From positions 1-64,000 of the forward strand of contig NZ_VZCB01000018.1 in the NCBI RefSeq assembly GCF_009494395.1: a stretch of 64,000 bases of DNA, in the 5' to 3' direction. The notes beneath the pieces were generated by a model. The model was not told the origin of the DNA. It saw only the letters and a list, made by a program, of their open reading frames with translations, and searched no databases. The position numbers and the translations under genes were made by a program. Of this stretch, positions 26,283 through 34,901 are shown piece by piece. The DNA comes from Segatella copri. Its GTDB lineage: Bacteria; Bacteroidota; Bacteroidia; Bacteroidales; Bacteroidaceae. The stretch's first letter is position 1; each line of letters opens with the position of its first letter.

Positions 26283-26930
26283 TTATGCATAAATATCAAT
26301 GAGAGTCTGCATGCCACCATCGTGGCCTTCACCTACGGCTTCAAATTCCCATTCACCCTCATCATTACAAACTAGCTTAGCTGCTTCAACTGCAGTCTCT
26401 GTGGAGAAATTTTCCTTAAGATTATACTTACAAAGCTCCTCACCAGTCTCCTCATTAGAAATGGTAATAGAAGGTTCACGAACTGCCCCAAAGGTCACTC
26501 CATCTTTGTCCCCATGATAGATTGTAACACAAAAGATGATTTCTTGAACTTTTGGACTCACCTTAGAAAGATCCACGTGCATAGTCTCACCAGCCTCATC
26601 ACCTTCCTCATCATCGCCAAGGTCATCTGGAGAGCCAAGGACAGAACCATCTGCAGAAACAGGAACTGTAGCAGTACGCCAATGAACTTTATTGCCATGA
26701 ACAGCCTTGTTAAAAGGCTCTACCTCACCAGTCTCAGGGTTAGCACGACGATTAGAGTTGTAGAAAACGAAGTCGGCATCATCCATTATCATGCCATCGG
26801 CACCAACAAGGAAAGCAGACGCATCCAAGTCTGCGCCAGACTTCCAGTTAAGGTCAATCTGTACCTTCTCTAATCCCTCACTCTTGTCAAGCGCAAAGCG
26901 CTCACCTTTCTCAATTTGAAATCTAGCCAT
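26283..26930 (-). CDS. TerD family protein, copy 1
   Basis: A 215-residue TerD-domain protein. Family motifs are intact: LNWKSGADLDASAFL (about 27-41), DADFVFYNS, VDLSKVSPKV, VTFGAVREP and WEFEAVGEGHDGG. Compared with the next gene it has two insertions: an acidic loop (SPDDLGDDEEGDEAGE) and a longer hairpin after FYNSNRR. These acidic residues could add calcium sites. The protein is cytoplasmic. Together with its paralogue it could form a heteromeric ring or lattice under control of the calcium pump encoded downstream; this is inference from gene order. Confidence 0.93.
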   Translation of the reverse strand: MARFQIEKGERFALDKSEGLEKVQIDLNWKSGADLDASAFLVGADGMIMDDADFVFYNSNRRANPETGEVEPFNKAVHGNKVHWRTATVPVSADGSVLGSPDDLGDDEEGDEAGETMHVDLSKVSPKVQEIIFCVTIYHGDKDGVTFGAVREPSITISNEETGEELCKYNLKENFSTETAVEAAKLVCNDEGEWEFEAVGEGHDGGMQTLIDIYA

Positions 26931-26953
26931 AATCTTACGATTTTAATTGTTAA

Positions 26954-28927
26954 TTATATTGTTTGATATTGTTCTATTAATTGCTCTATCTCCAACGTGG
27001 ACAAGCCATACTGACGATAAAGAGCCATACCATTTTCCAACTCTCGGATAGCATTCTGCTTACTTGTCATATTACGACTACGACGAACGGAATCGATTCC
27101 ACTAACATACGATGCAATATTGCGCTTTGCTCTTATCAATTTAGAACAAGCCTGCGCCATCTCAGAATTACCTTCCTCTGATGCAAATTTACGCTTTGCT
27201 TCTGCAAATAATCCCTTTTGTAGTAGCTTCTCTGCTTCCGACATTTTCTTTTTAACAGGTTCAACCTCTTTTCTCTTTGCGACATCTTTTTCCAAGCAAT
27301 ATTCCTTTCTTATGTCTGCCAAAGCTGTATCAAACTCATGGATGTCATCACGATGCAACCGTGCTTCCAATTTATCTAATGCTATTCTAGCATCATCCTT
27401 TCTACCTGTTCGAGCTAAAGCTTTTATGTCAGCTGTCTCTCTATGAAATTCTCGCCGTATTTTTTTCATATCAACGACTGGAACTTTCTTTGGAGAATCA
27501 GAAACAGACTGGGGAACAGAAGTTATCTTTTCTTTCCTTTCAGAAGTCTTTTTCTCATTCCTTTTCAGGCCACCCATCGTTTCTGCCAACCGACTCAGTT
27601 CCTCATCCCATTCTATAAAGCCTTTTTGAGCGATCCATCCTTTCAGTTGATCATAAACTGCATAAGCACCCTTCATGTCATCTACACGAAGTTTTGCGTT
27701 TATATCAGCCTTCATAACACGAACCTTTCTTTTGTCAGCCGAAGTTGGAACTGGCACATCTTCCACAGGTAATTCTGAATCTACAGTAGTTGCTTTTGAA
27801 TCTACAGGTATATCCTTAGGAGTCGAAGCAAACAAATTACTTACCTGATAATCTGCCTTTCTCACCAAACCGAGCAATCGGTCTAGCATCAAGTTCTTCT
27901 CTTTATCTGTTACCTTTTTAGCAGGATAAGCCAATGGCATCTGACCAAAGATATTCTCAAAATAGTCTGTAGCAGCTTTTCCCACCAAAATAACTTGGCA
28001 TTGACTTACATTCAAGCCATTATGATTCAACGCCTCATTCAAATGATGAGAAACCAATCTAGTAGCCTCACCTATAGCAGACATATCCAAGTCATCACGA
28101 GACAGACAATAATCTTGCATTGAGCCATCGCTCATACACAATTCTTCATTAACCATCCTCACATTACTATTGAGAAATCGCAATGCTGCTTCTCGCAATA
28201 TATCTTCCTCCGGCTCACGAGGCTGATAGTTATAACTATAAAGTCCTGCCCAAATCAAATCCTTTGCCTGTTTCAATCTTGGGTCGCTTCCTTGCCCTTC
28301 TATTCTAATGGAATCCATCAGCGATTCCTTCGTTTCAGCATCATAAAATTGCAAAAGCAAGTCATTCTTATCTACCGAAACCATAATAGCAACCTTTGCC
28401 CTTTGTTTTTCAGGAATAGTTCCCATGACTACTGGCAACAAGAGCTGATGGTAACTTATTGAGCACATATTCTGAAAGCCCCCTTTTTCAAATGGACTAC
28501 TGATAAAGAGTTTTTTATCCGTATCCAGTTCTGGAGCAAAAAGGAACACCAACGGCAACTTAGACACATTACTATCTATATTCCCAACCACTCCATAAAA
28601 ACAGTTTTGCAAGATTTTATTGATATAATGCTTGATGGCATAGAATGGCAATTTATTGAGTTGCTCATCACGACCTGCAAAACGGAAAGTCCTCATTTCC
28701 TTGCAAGTATCGAAAATGTTAGCAAAAGCATTGGGTGCAAGTTTTTGGGTTGCAGATTCCAATGCACTCTTGCCTATCACAAACTCATTGCCTACACATT
28801 CTATGGCAAAAGGCATCTCGCCTCCGCCATCCTGCATAAAATCGACAAAGCGATTGTCGCCATCCATGCGGTTATAGCGGAAGGAGATACCATTACGAGA
28901 TATAGTTACCAATATGCAATAATTCAC
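26954..28927 (-). CDS. Degenerate Hsp70/actin-like protein with helical C-terminus
   Basis: A 657-residue protein with no firm family match. Residues 1 to about 370 look like a diverged actin/Hsp70 fold: an N-terminal beta hairpin, a GGGEMPFAI turn, and an adenosine-loop-like strand SQCQVILVGKAATDYF. The classical phosphate loops are not clearly conserved, so ATPase activity is uncertain. After a short disordered linker (about 385-405), the C-terminal third is charged and helical, with several predicted coiled-coil or TPR-like stretches. It lies directly downstream of the giant actin-like ATPase gene (22-bp gap) and may be its regulator, cap or nucleotide-exchange partner. Confidence 0.55.
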   Translation of the reverse strand: MNYCILVTISRNGISFRYNRMDGDNRFVDFMQDGGGEMPFAIECVGNEFVIGKSALESATQKLAPNAFANIFDTCKEMRTFRFAGRDEQLNKLPFYAIKHYINKILQNCFYGVVGNIDSNVSKLPLVFLFAPELDTDKKLFISSPFEKGGFQNMCSISYHQLLLPVVMGTIPEKQRAKVAIMVSVDKNDLLLQFYDAETKESLMDSIRIEGQGSDPRLKQAKDLIWAGLYSYNYQPREPEEDILREAALRFLNSNVRMVNEELCMSDGSMQDYCLSRDDLDMSAIGEATRLVSHHLNEALNHNGLNVSQCQVILVGKAATDYFENIFGQMPLAYPAKKVTDKEKNLMLDRLLGLVRKADYQVSNLFASTPKDIPVDSKATTVDSELPVEDVPVPTSADKRKVRVMKADINAKLRVDDMKGAYAVYDQLKGWIAQKGFIEWDEELSRLAETMGGLKRNEKKTSERKEKITSVPQSVSDSPKKVPVVDMKKIRREFHRETADIKALARTGRKDDARIALDKLEARLHRDDIHEFDTALADIRKEYCLEKDVAKRKEVEPVKKKMSEAEKLLQKGLFAEAKRKFASEEGNSEMAQACSKLIRAKRNIASYVSGIDSVRRSRNMTSKQNAIRELENGMALYRQYGLSTLEIEQLIEQYQTI

Positions 28928-28949
28928 TTTCTTCAGTTTTTATCTGTTT

Positions 28950-31900
28950 TCAACTCTTAAATATGTCCATCAAGAACTCATCATAGAATTTCATACCTTC
29001 GAGAATGATGATAGGAGCCACATAGTCAAACTTTGCTTGACGACGAGCTTTCTGCACTTCTGGAAGATTCTGGATATAAGTATTGATATTCGCCATCGAC
29101 ATGATGCCATTCATCATCTTGGACAAATCCACCATATCCTTTCCGAAAAGACCATTCACATACTTATAGAAGATACCAGAGAAATTGTAGAAACACATCT
29201 TGTTCTTATCCAAGGCTTCTGGTGATTTGAAACAAACACCTATACTCTCCATAAAGTCTGAAGACAGACTATCCGCAAAGGTCAACTCTTCTTCCTTGCC
29301 TGTACTACTATTATAAAGAGTGAAGCCATTTTCTCCTACAATCTCGATAACCTTATCCGAGATTTGCAATGGACTTGCAATGGTCTTTGCCAATCCCTTA
29401 GATACCTCAAACTTGACATCATTTGCTTGTTTCGTCTGAATGTCTATATTTGGCCAACCACCGAGATTTGACTTGACGGTTTCCACACCACCCATACCCA
29501 TACAGAACATCTCCATATAGTATTTCTGCGCTACATTCTTATTAATGGTATATAACCACTCGAAGATACGAGAGCCCTTACCTGCAAAAATAATCTTCAC
29601 TTTGGGTTTCCAATCATTCTTGAACATAGACAATTCGTCTGACTGACGAGCTTCCTTTATCAACTTTATAGCCAACTGTCCTGCATAGTAGGTAATAAGA
29701 CCTGTTACATACATATCCACACAGAACAAAGGACGGCATTCTGTTGATAGAATCTGATAGAACTCCGTAAGTTGCTTTGTATCCAATTGGTCAACCACTT
29801 GCTCGAAATAATATGGAGCTGTCGCTGCAGAATAGAGTTTCGGTCCATCATTAAATCCAAGCAATTTCAAGTTGTTGCGATGGCAGACATTTGTCAAAGC
29901 CTTCTCAAACTGCGACTCCATAGATTTCGTTGCCGCAGATATTCTCTGGGCTGCAAAACGAATGGAGTTCTGTTTCAGCATTTTACTTGCCTCATTGTCC
30001 TTGCAAATAACCGATATATCCGTCGTGCTTCCACCAACATCAAAACAGAAAGTTAGCTCATTGGTACTATTGATGTTGTATGATAGGAAGTTAGCCACAG
30101 CGCAAGCTTCCGTCATAGCTTTACTAGTGTCAATATCCTTGAACTCAAACTTGAATGGCTCACGATGAGGAACAAGTGGTTTCTGCTCTTTTCTCGTTTG
30201 CTTAGCCGAGGATGAATCAAAAGGATTATCACTATCATCAAACGCACTTGCAGAATTTGAGAAAGAATTCGTTTCGTCCTGTGAAGATTCCAAGGCATCC
30301 ATAGAACCAAAAGGATCACCGCCAAACGGATCTCCTGCCCCAAATGGATTATCACTATCAAAACCATCGTTTGACATTGTGTTTGAAGTACCTTCATTTA
30401 TGCCAAATCCACTTACTCCCATCTTAATGTTCAAACCAGGAACCGTTGAAACTGACAAAGAAACAGGAGTTTCCTGTGCATCAACAACAGGAGAAACGTG
30501 CTCCAAAGATTGCCAAATCTGATTATATTGCAACATCAAATTATAGCCCATCGCCGAAGGATATGACCACCTAAGAACCTTTGGTACAAATCCCTTGACA
30601 AACAACTCCGCATAGACATGCAACAACAGAGAAGACAAGAATGCCTGCTTATGCGCCTTGTCCTCCTCTCTATCGCTCCACTTCATATTGTGGATGAGTT
30701 GCACTATATTCTGACCTTCTCGGAAACCAAGTGTCATCGTGTCATCCGTAACATTGTCTACAGGCAAATGGCGACAGAAGCATGGGAATCCTCCTTGCAC
30801 AGCCTCACTGCGCAAGGTATTGATACCATCCATCTCATTCTTTGGCAAACGTTGGTCATCATGGATAGCCAGAATACTCTTAATGGCATTAGAATACAAC
30901 TCTTCGTTTTGGAAGAAGAGTACGTTTCGCTCTGCTGGAGCTTGGTTGGCATTAGCTCCCAAATCTTTAAAGAGTGAAACTCGCTGTCCTGTAAACTGTA
31001 TGCCTTCTGCATATTGCATCTGCCCATCATGATAAGCTACAGAAGTATTAGTACTTCCAAAGTCCACACCAACGGTAACATCACTCAATGTTCGATTAAC
31101 ATCAAGCATATCCTTTGGCAAGCCATCGTTCGCATTCAAGGTACTGCTATAATGTATCAAGACAAAGCCACTATCACAACCAGTGATATGAGTAAAGCGC
31201 ACACCTCTGAAAGGATGCTTGCTCTCAAATATCTCATATTTATATTTGCGAGTCGCAGTACGACTATCACTGGTCACCAACAGTTTGGCATCACCTAAAA
31301 CGACACCTTTATCCGCAAGATATTGTATATTACCATCATAATCGGTAATAATCTCATTATCTTGCTTTTCATCACCAACAAAAGGAATTGCACTGTATTG
31401 GCAGTCCTCTTGACGAGCATTATGTGGCATCTCCGAATACAAGAAATAACGATTCCACTTATCGGATATAAAATTAGGCCACAGCACGACATCTTTGTTT
31501 CTCTTAAAAATGCCACTAATCTTGTACTCTATAGGAATTGTCTTCTCCTTGCGGTCGCCATTTTCATCGGTTACAGAAATGGTCAATCGCACTGAAAGAT
31601 TAGACTTTTCCTCATCAAACTCAGCATCCATGTGAGAATTGATACTAACGCCTACTTGCGCATAACCCAACAAGGTGCTCACATTACGGCCAAACACCAC
31701 CAATCCCTTTTGGCTCAAAGGAATGGCAAAGAAGGCATAATCCGTGCTACCTGTCTTATGAGCCCTCAACAAAAAGATAGGCAATGACGCTATATCCTTT
31801 TCTCCTTTTTCATACTCACGTGGGAGCCAAACTCTAAGCAACTTGGAATTTTTAGGCAACAAAAGTTCCTCTGGCTTGAATGCCTTTGACACACCATCGG

Positions 31901-32819
31901 CATCAGGAGCCGTGGTTATATTACCATTATAACCATAAAGTTCCTCAGTGTAATTGAGAAATCCAAAAGGCAAACCAAAACCTTGCACAGGAAGGGAACT
32001 TGCTTTATTCTCATCAAGCTTACGGTCACGTATAAGTTTCAAAATCTCATTTCGCCAAGTACCCAACTCGCCCTTGATTCCTTCGTATGTGAGTCCAGCC
32101 TGCTTATAGTAGTCTTCCAACTGCTTGATACGAGGCAACAACTTATCTACATAAGCAAACAAGTTGAGCAACTGTTCGTCCGAAATCGTACTATGCAAAG
32201 GGTCAGTAAAACGGTGAGTTGTAGGGTCAACAAACGCAGCATTCTTATCTATGTCATAAGACACAGAAGTAAAGAACAGAGAGCGAGGCGAAGTAGCACC
32301 CACCACTTGCTTATTATATTTAATAAGGTATAGGAAAGGCTGCACTTGGTCATTCTTAGCCTTACCTTGCTCAGTCCAAAGACTACGATCATTCATCAAC
32401 ATGTTGCCAAAAGCACCTTTTGGCTCATACATGTTTTCCGTAGTTTTCATGTCCTTGCCATCACTATAGGCAAGGTTGATACGACGTATCTCTATTGCCG
32501 TATTATTCAAGGCGATACAAGCAATAAGACCACGCCATTCATCTACAAGATTAACATAATATTGGTTAAGACCTACAGAAGCATCCTTGCGGATGGTCTG
32601 TATTTCATTAAGCGCATGATTGAAAAGGTCGGCACGAGCAAAGACCGTTGGCACACCCGAAACGATAGCACTAACATCCACCCCATCTTGAATGGATGGA
32701 GTCTCTATATCTCGTGTAAAAGCCTGTATGCTTGAGGTCAAATCCTGCCACTGGCCAGCAGCACCTTGCTGTTGGCTACGAGATTTGACATTGATTACTA
32801 ATGCTTTAATATCTGGCAT
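28950..32819 (-). CDS. Giant actin/Hsp70-fold ATPase of the Ter operon
   Basis: A 1289-residue cytoplasmic protein whose second half has the actin/Hsp70/sugar-kinase ATPase fold. Phosphate-1 loop GVDFGSTNTSVAYHDG lies near 585, phosphate-2 loop FDVGGSTTDISV near 928, and an adenosine motif FAGKGSRIFEW near 1080. The first 570 residues are a large domain of unknown type. Between the two phosphate loops (about 805-880) is a disordered insert with repeated NPF and DPF motifs. This layout is far larger than DnaK, ParM or MreB; similarity to SrfB-type virulence-factor proteins is possible. It probably forms filaments or a chaperone-like complex with the tubulin-like GTPase encoded 20 bp upstream. 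Confidence 0.75.
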   Translation of the reverse strand: MPDIKALVINVKSRSQQQGAAGQWQDLTSSIQAFTRDIETPSIQDGVDVSAIVSGVPTVFARADLFNHALNEIQTIRKDASVGLNQYYVNLVDEWRGLIACIALNNTAIEIRRINLAYSDGKDMKTTENMYEPKGAFGNMLMNDRSLWTEQGKAKNDQVQPFLYLIKYNKQVVGATSPRSLFFTSVSYDIDKNAAFVDPTTHRFTDPLHSTISDEQLLNLFAYVDKLLPRIKQLEDYYKQAGLTYEGIKGELGTWRNEILKLIRDRKLDENKASSLPVQGFGLPFGFLNYTEELYGYNGNITTAPDADGVSKAFKPEELLLPKNSKLLRVWLPREYEKGEKDIASLPIFLLRAHKTGSTDYAFFAIPLSQKGLVVFGRNVSTLLGYAQVGVSINSHMDAEFDEEKSNLSVRLTISVTDENGDRKEKTIPIEYKISGIFKRNKDVVLWPNFISDKWNRYFLYSEMPHNARQEDCQYSAIPFVGDEKQDNEIITDYDGNIQYLADKGVVLGDAKLLVTSDSRTATRKYKYEIFESKHPFRGVRFTHITGCDSGFVLIHYSSTLNANDGLPKDMLDVNRTLSDVTVGVDFGSTNTSVAYHDGQMQYAEGIQFTGQRVSLFKDLGANANQAPAERNVLFFQNEELYSNAIKSILAIHDDQRLPKNEMDGINTLRSEAVQGGFPCFCRHLPVDNVTDDTMTLGFREGQNIVQLIHNMKWSDREEDKAHKQAFLSSLLLHVYAELFVKGFVPKVLRWSYPSAMGYNLMLQYNQIWQSLEHVSPVVDAQETPVSLSVSTVPGLNIKMGVSGFGINEGTSNTMSNDGFDSDNPFGAGDPFGGDPFGSMDALESSQDETNSFSNSASAFDDSDNPFDSSSAKQTRKEQKPLVPHREPFKFEFKDIDTSKAMTEACAVANFLSYNINSTNELTFCFDVGGSTTDISVICKDNEASKMLKQNSIRFAAQRISAATKSMESQFEKALTNVCHRNNLKLLGFNDGPKLYSAATAPYYFEQVVDQLDTKQLTEFYQILSTECRPLFCVDMYVTGLITYYAGQLAIKLIKEARQSDELSMFKNDWKPKVKIIFAGKGSRIFEWLYTINKNVAQKYYMEMFCMGMGGVETVKSNLGGWPNIDIQTKQANDVKFEVSKGLAKTIASPLQISDKVIEIVGENGFTLYNSSTGKEEELTFADSLSSDFMESIGVCFKSPEALDKNKMCFYNFSGIFYKYVNGLFGKDMVDLSKMMNGIMSMANINTYIQNLPEVQKARRQAKFDYVAPIIILEGMKFYDEFLMDIFKS

Positions 32820-32839
32820 AAGATTTATCTTTTAAACTT

Positions 32840-34513
32840 TTATAATTTGGCACTAAAAGGGATTGTAATATTAATGGCATTAAACATGTGTGCCAAGAAA
32901 CGTTCCTTCATCGTGCTTACATTTTGCTTTTCATCTACAGGACGGCACTTAGGAAGATTCTTGATGAAGTCATCATAATCGGTACGCTTATCAGTCTTAA
33001 ACAAGCCCGATTTCTTTTCTTCCTGAATCTCCTTACATGGATCCATTGCAGCAAGAGACATCACATTTTCCTCAAAAACTTTCGAAGGGAACAAGAAACG
33101 ACTTACACCTGCCAAACGAACAGAATTATATACCTGATAAATCCATCCACGCTTTATAGTTCCATTCTCGGTGCTATAAGCAAATTCCTTCATGTAGTCA
33201 TCAATTTCCTTAGACTGTTCCTTTTTCATATCATTGTAGTCAGGAATTTCCTGTTCCGCAAGTCGAGCGATAAAGCCACGAGTACCCCTCGTTTTATCTT
33301 CCACATTGTTCTGCAACAAAGCACCACCATGCTTAGATAGAACGATATGCGCCAACGTCAAGAACGAGCCCAACTTTTGCATAAACTCAGAGGCCTTGGA
33401 TTGACTTACGAAATCCGTACCACGGAAAGTTAAGTTCTTTGCATCATCCAACTCTACCGAACGATATAGGTATTGAGCAGATGTATTCTGTAAGTTCTGC
33501 TCATCAATAGTAAAGAAATCATACGCAGCACAAGCACTCATCAATTCCACCACGTGACAAGCATTTTTCTGTTCTGCACCGCCAGTAATAGTATTACCAC
33601 CATTACTATCAGACACATTGAGATCTTTTGCTGGCCAACCTACATGATAGAGGCGCTTATAACGCTCCTTCACGGTCTTGTCGTTCTGATAGAACTGCAA
33701 AGCCGCTTGTGAGTTGATGGCAAAATAATCGGATGAAGCAATCAACTTTTCTTGCTTACGTTGCGCATCCGAAGGAGATTGGAAACTGAAATATTCCGTA
33801 AGCAAAGTGGCACCAAACTTCACCTTATTGAAGTCTATTGTATTTTGGGAAATGATATTTCCTGCTTCTTTCAAAGCCTCTGGAACCACAGGTATCGAAG
33901 ATGCTCCAGTTCCACCAAATACCGAACCAAACACAAAGACACGAGCACCTGTTCCACTCTTCTGCAATTCTGTCAGAAAATCAGCCAACTGTAGCTCAGG
34001 TTCCGTCGCCTTAGCTTTGTTTGCCACATAATGACAAGCTGCCTCCACAATGCCATGGTACATCAGCATTGAACCCAAATGTGTTTGCGCACGATAGCCA
34101 TGCACCAGATTAAAGCTTTGCACCGTATCATGCTCCAAGAACAAGTCTGCCAAATCATGGTCATCTTCTTCCATGTCCTGTCCTACGCCCTGTGTAGCAC
34201 TCAATTTAGAATAAGTACTACGGGTTGCCATAGAATAATCTGTATAGAAACGATAAAGGTTCAGTTTGGAAGAGAAGAAAGTATTGGAGTTCGGACTTCC
34301 ACCAGGAGAATCTGGATTATCAGTCTTCACCTTGTTATATAACTCTATCAATCGCTCCACACGACCTTTATTGCCATTACTTTGGTCGGTATCAAGGGTA
34401 AGGATGTTTATCTCTTCATTGTCAAACATACCTACTGCACAGAGATGCACAAATGCTTCCAAGCATCTCATCCCTGTACCACCAATGGCTATAACAAATA
34501 AATTATCTTTCAT
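32840..34513 (-). CDS. Tubulin/FtsZ-like GTPase (Tubulin_2 family)
   Basis: A 557-residue protein of the bacterial tubulin-like family. The N-terminus IAIGGTGMRCLEAF matches the first nucleotide-binding loop of FtsZ/tubulin, and the GTP-phosphate signature loop is seen as FVFGSVFGGTGASSIPVV (GGTG at 200-203). LDTDQSNGNKGR (about 40-51) fits the second loop. The C-terminal region is longer than in FtsZ and helical. It should bind GTP and may polymerise. It is not a cell-division gene: its neighbours are an actin-like ATPase, TerD proteins and a lipoprotein. It is distinct from the FtsZ homologue at 16346-17677, whose sequence is far closer to canonical FtsZ. Confidence 0.85.
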   Translation of the reverse strand: MKDNLFVIAIGGTGMRCLEAFVHLCAVGMFDNEEINILTLDTDQSNGNKGRVERLIELYNKVKTDNPDSPGGSPNSNTFFSSKLNLYRFYTDYSMATRSTYSKLSATQGVGQDMEEDDHDLADLFLEHDTVQSFNLVHGYRAQTHLGSMLMYHGIVEAACHYVANKAKATEPELQLADFLTELQKSGTGARVFVFGSVFGGTGASSIPVVPEALKEAGNIISQNTIDFNKVKFGATLLTEYFSFQSPSDAQRKQEKLIASSDYFAINSQAALQFYQNDKTVKERYKRLYHVGWPAKDLNVSDSNGGNTITGGAEQKNACHVVELMSACAAYDFFTIDEQNLQNTSAQYLYRSVELDDAKNLTFRGTDFVSQSKASEFMQKLGSFLTLAHIVLSKHGGALLQNNVEDKTRGTRGFIARLAEQEIPDYNDMKKEQSKEIDDYMKEFAYSTENGTIKRGWIYQVYNSVRLAGVSRFLFPSKVFEENVMSLAAMDPCKEIQEEKKSGLFKTDKRTDYDDFIKNLPKCRPVDEKQNVSTMKERFLAHMFNAINITIPFSAKL

Positions 34514-34528
34514 AATCGAAATCTCATA

Positions 34529-34870
34529 TTAGAACCAAGAACCCAACTTGCCTTGCTTGTTTGCCTTAGAAACCACAAATCCAAGTGCTACATATACCAC
34601 CCACGAAACACAAAGTCCGATAAACATATGAAGCATAAAGGTACTTTTCTTAGAGCCTGTCTTCAAACCAATATATACAAACAAAAACGCAAGTAACGCC
34701 GAAACAACAGGTGCAACAATACTGGAGAACCAGAATATCCCCTTACGTTTTCTTACATCACTCAGATTAGGCTGATAAGCAACATTGTTGGACAAAATAA
34801 TAGCCAACACTAAAGCCAATACCGATGCCACCAAGGCACAAATATAAACAGGAACGATAATTTCTGACAT
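34529..34870 (-). CDS. Three-helix membrane protein of the Ter operon
   Basis: A 113-residue inner-membrane protein with three predicted helices (about 5-28, 47-70 and 80-102) and a short basic C-terminus. I see no catalytic or binding motif. It is placed between the lipoprotein gene (31-bp gap) and the tubulin-like gene (15-bp gap). It could anchor the tubulin-like or actin-like proteins to the membrane, in the way that small membrane proteins anchor FtsZ; this is inference from position and build only. Confidence 0.65.
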   Translation of the reverse strand: MSEIIVPVYICALVASVLALVLAIILSNNVAYQPNLSDVRKRKGIFWFSSIVAPVVSALLAFLFVYIGLKTGSKKSTFMLHMFIGLCVSWVVYVALGFVVSKANKQGKLGSWF

Positions 34871-34901
34871 ACTTTTTCTTAATTATATGGTTATACGATT
34901 G

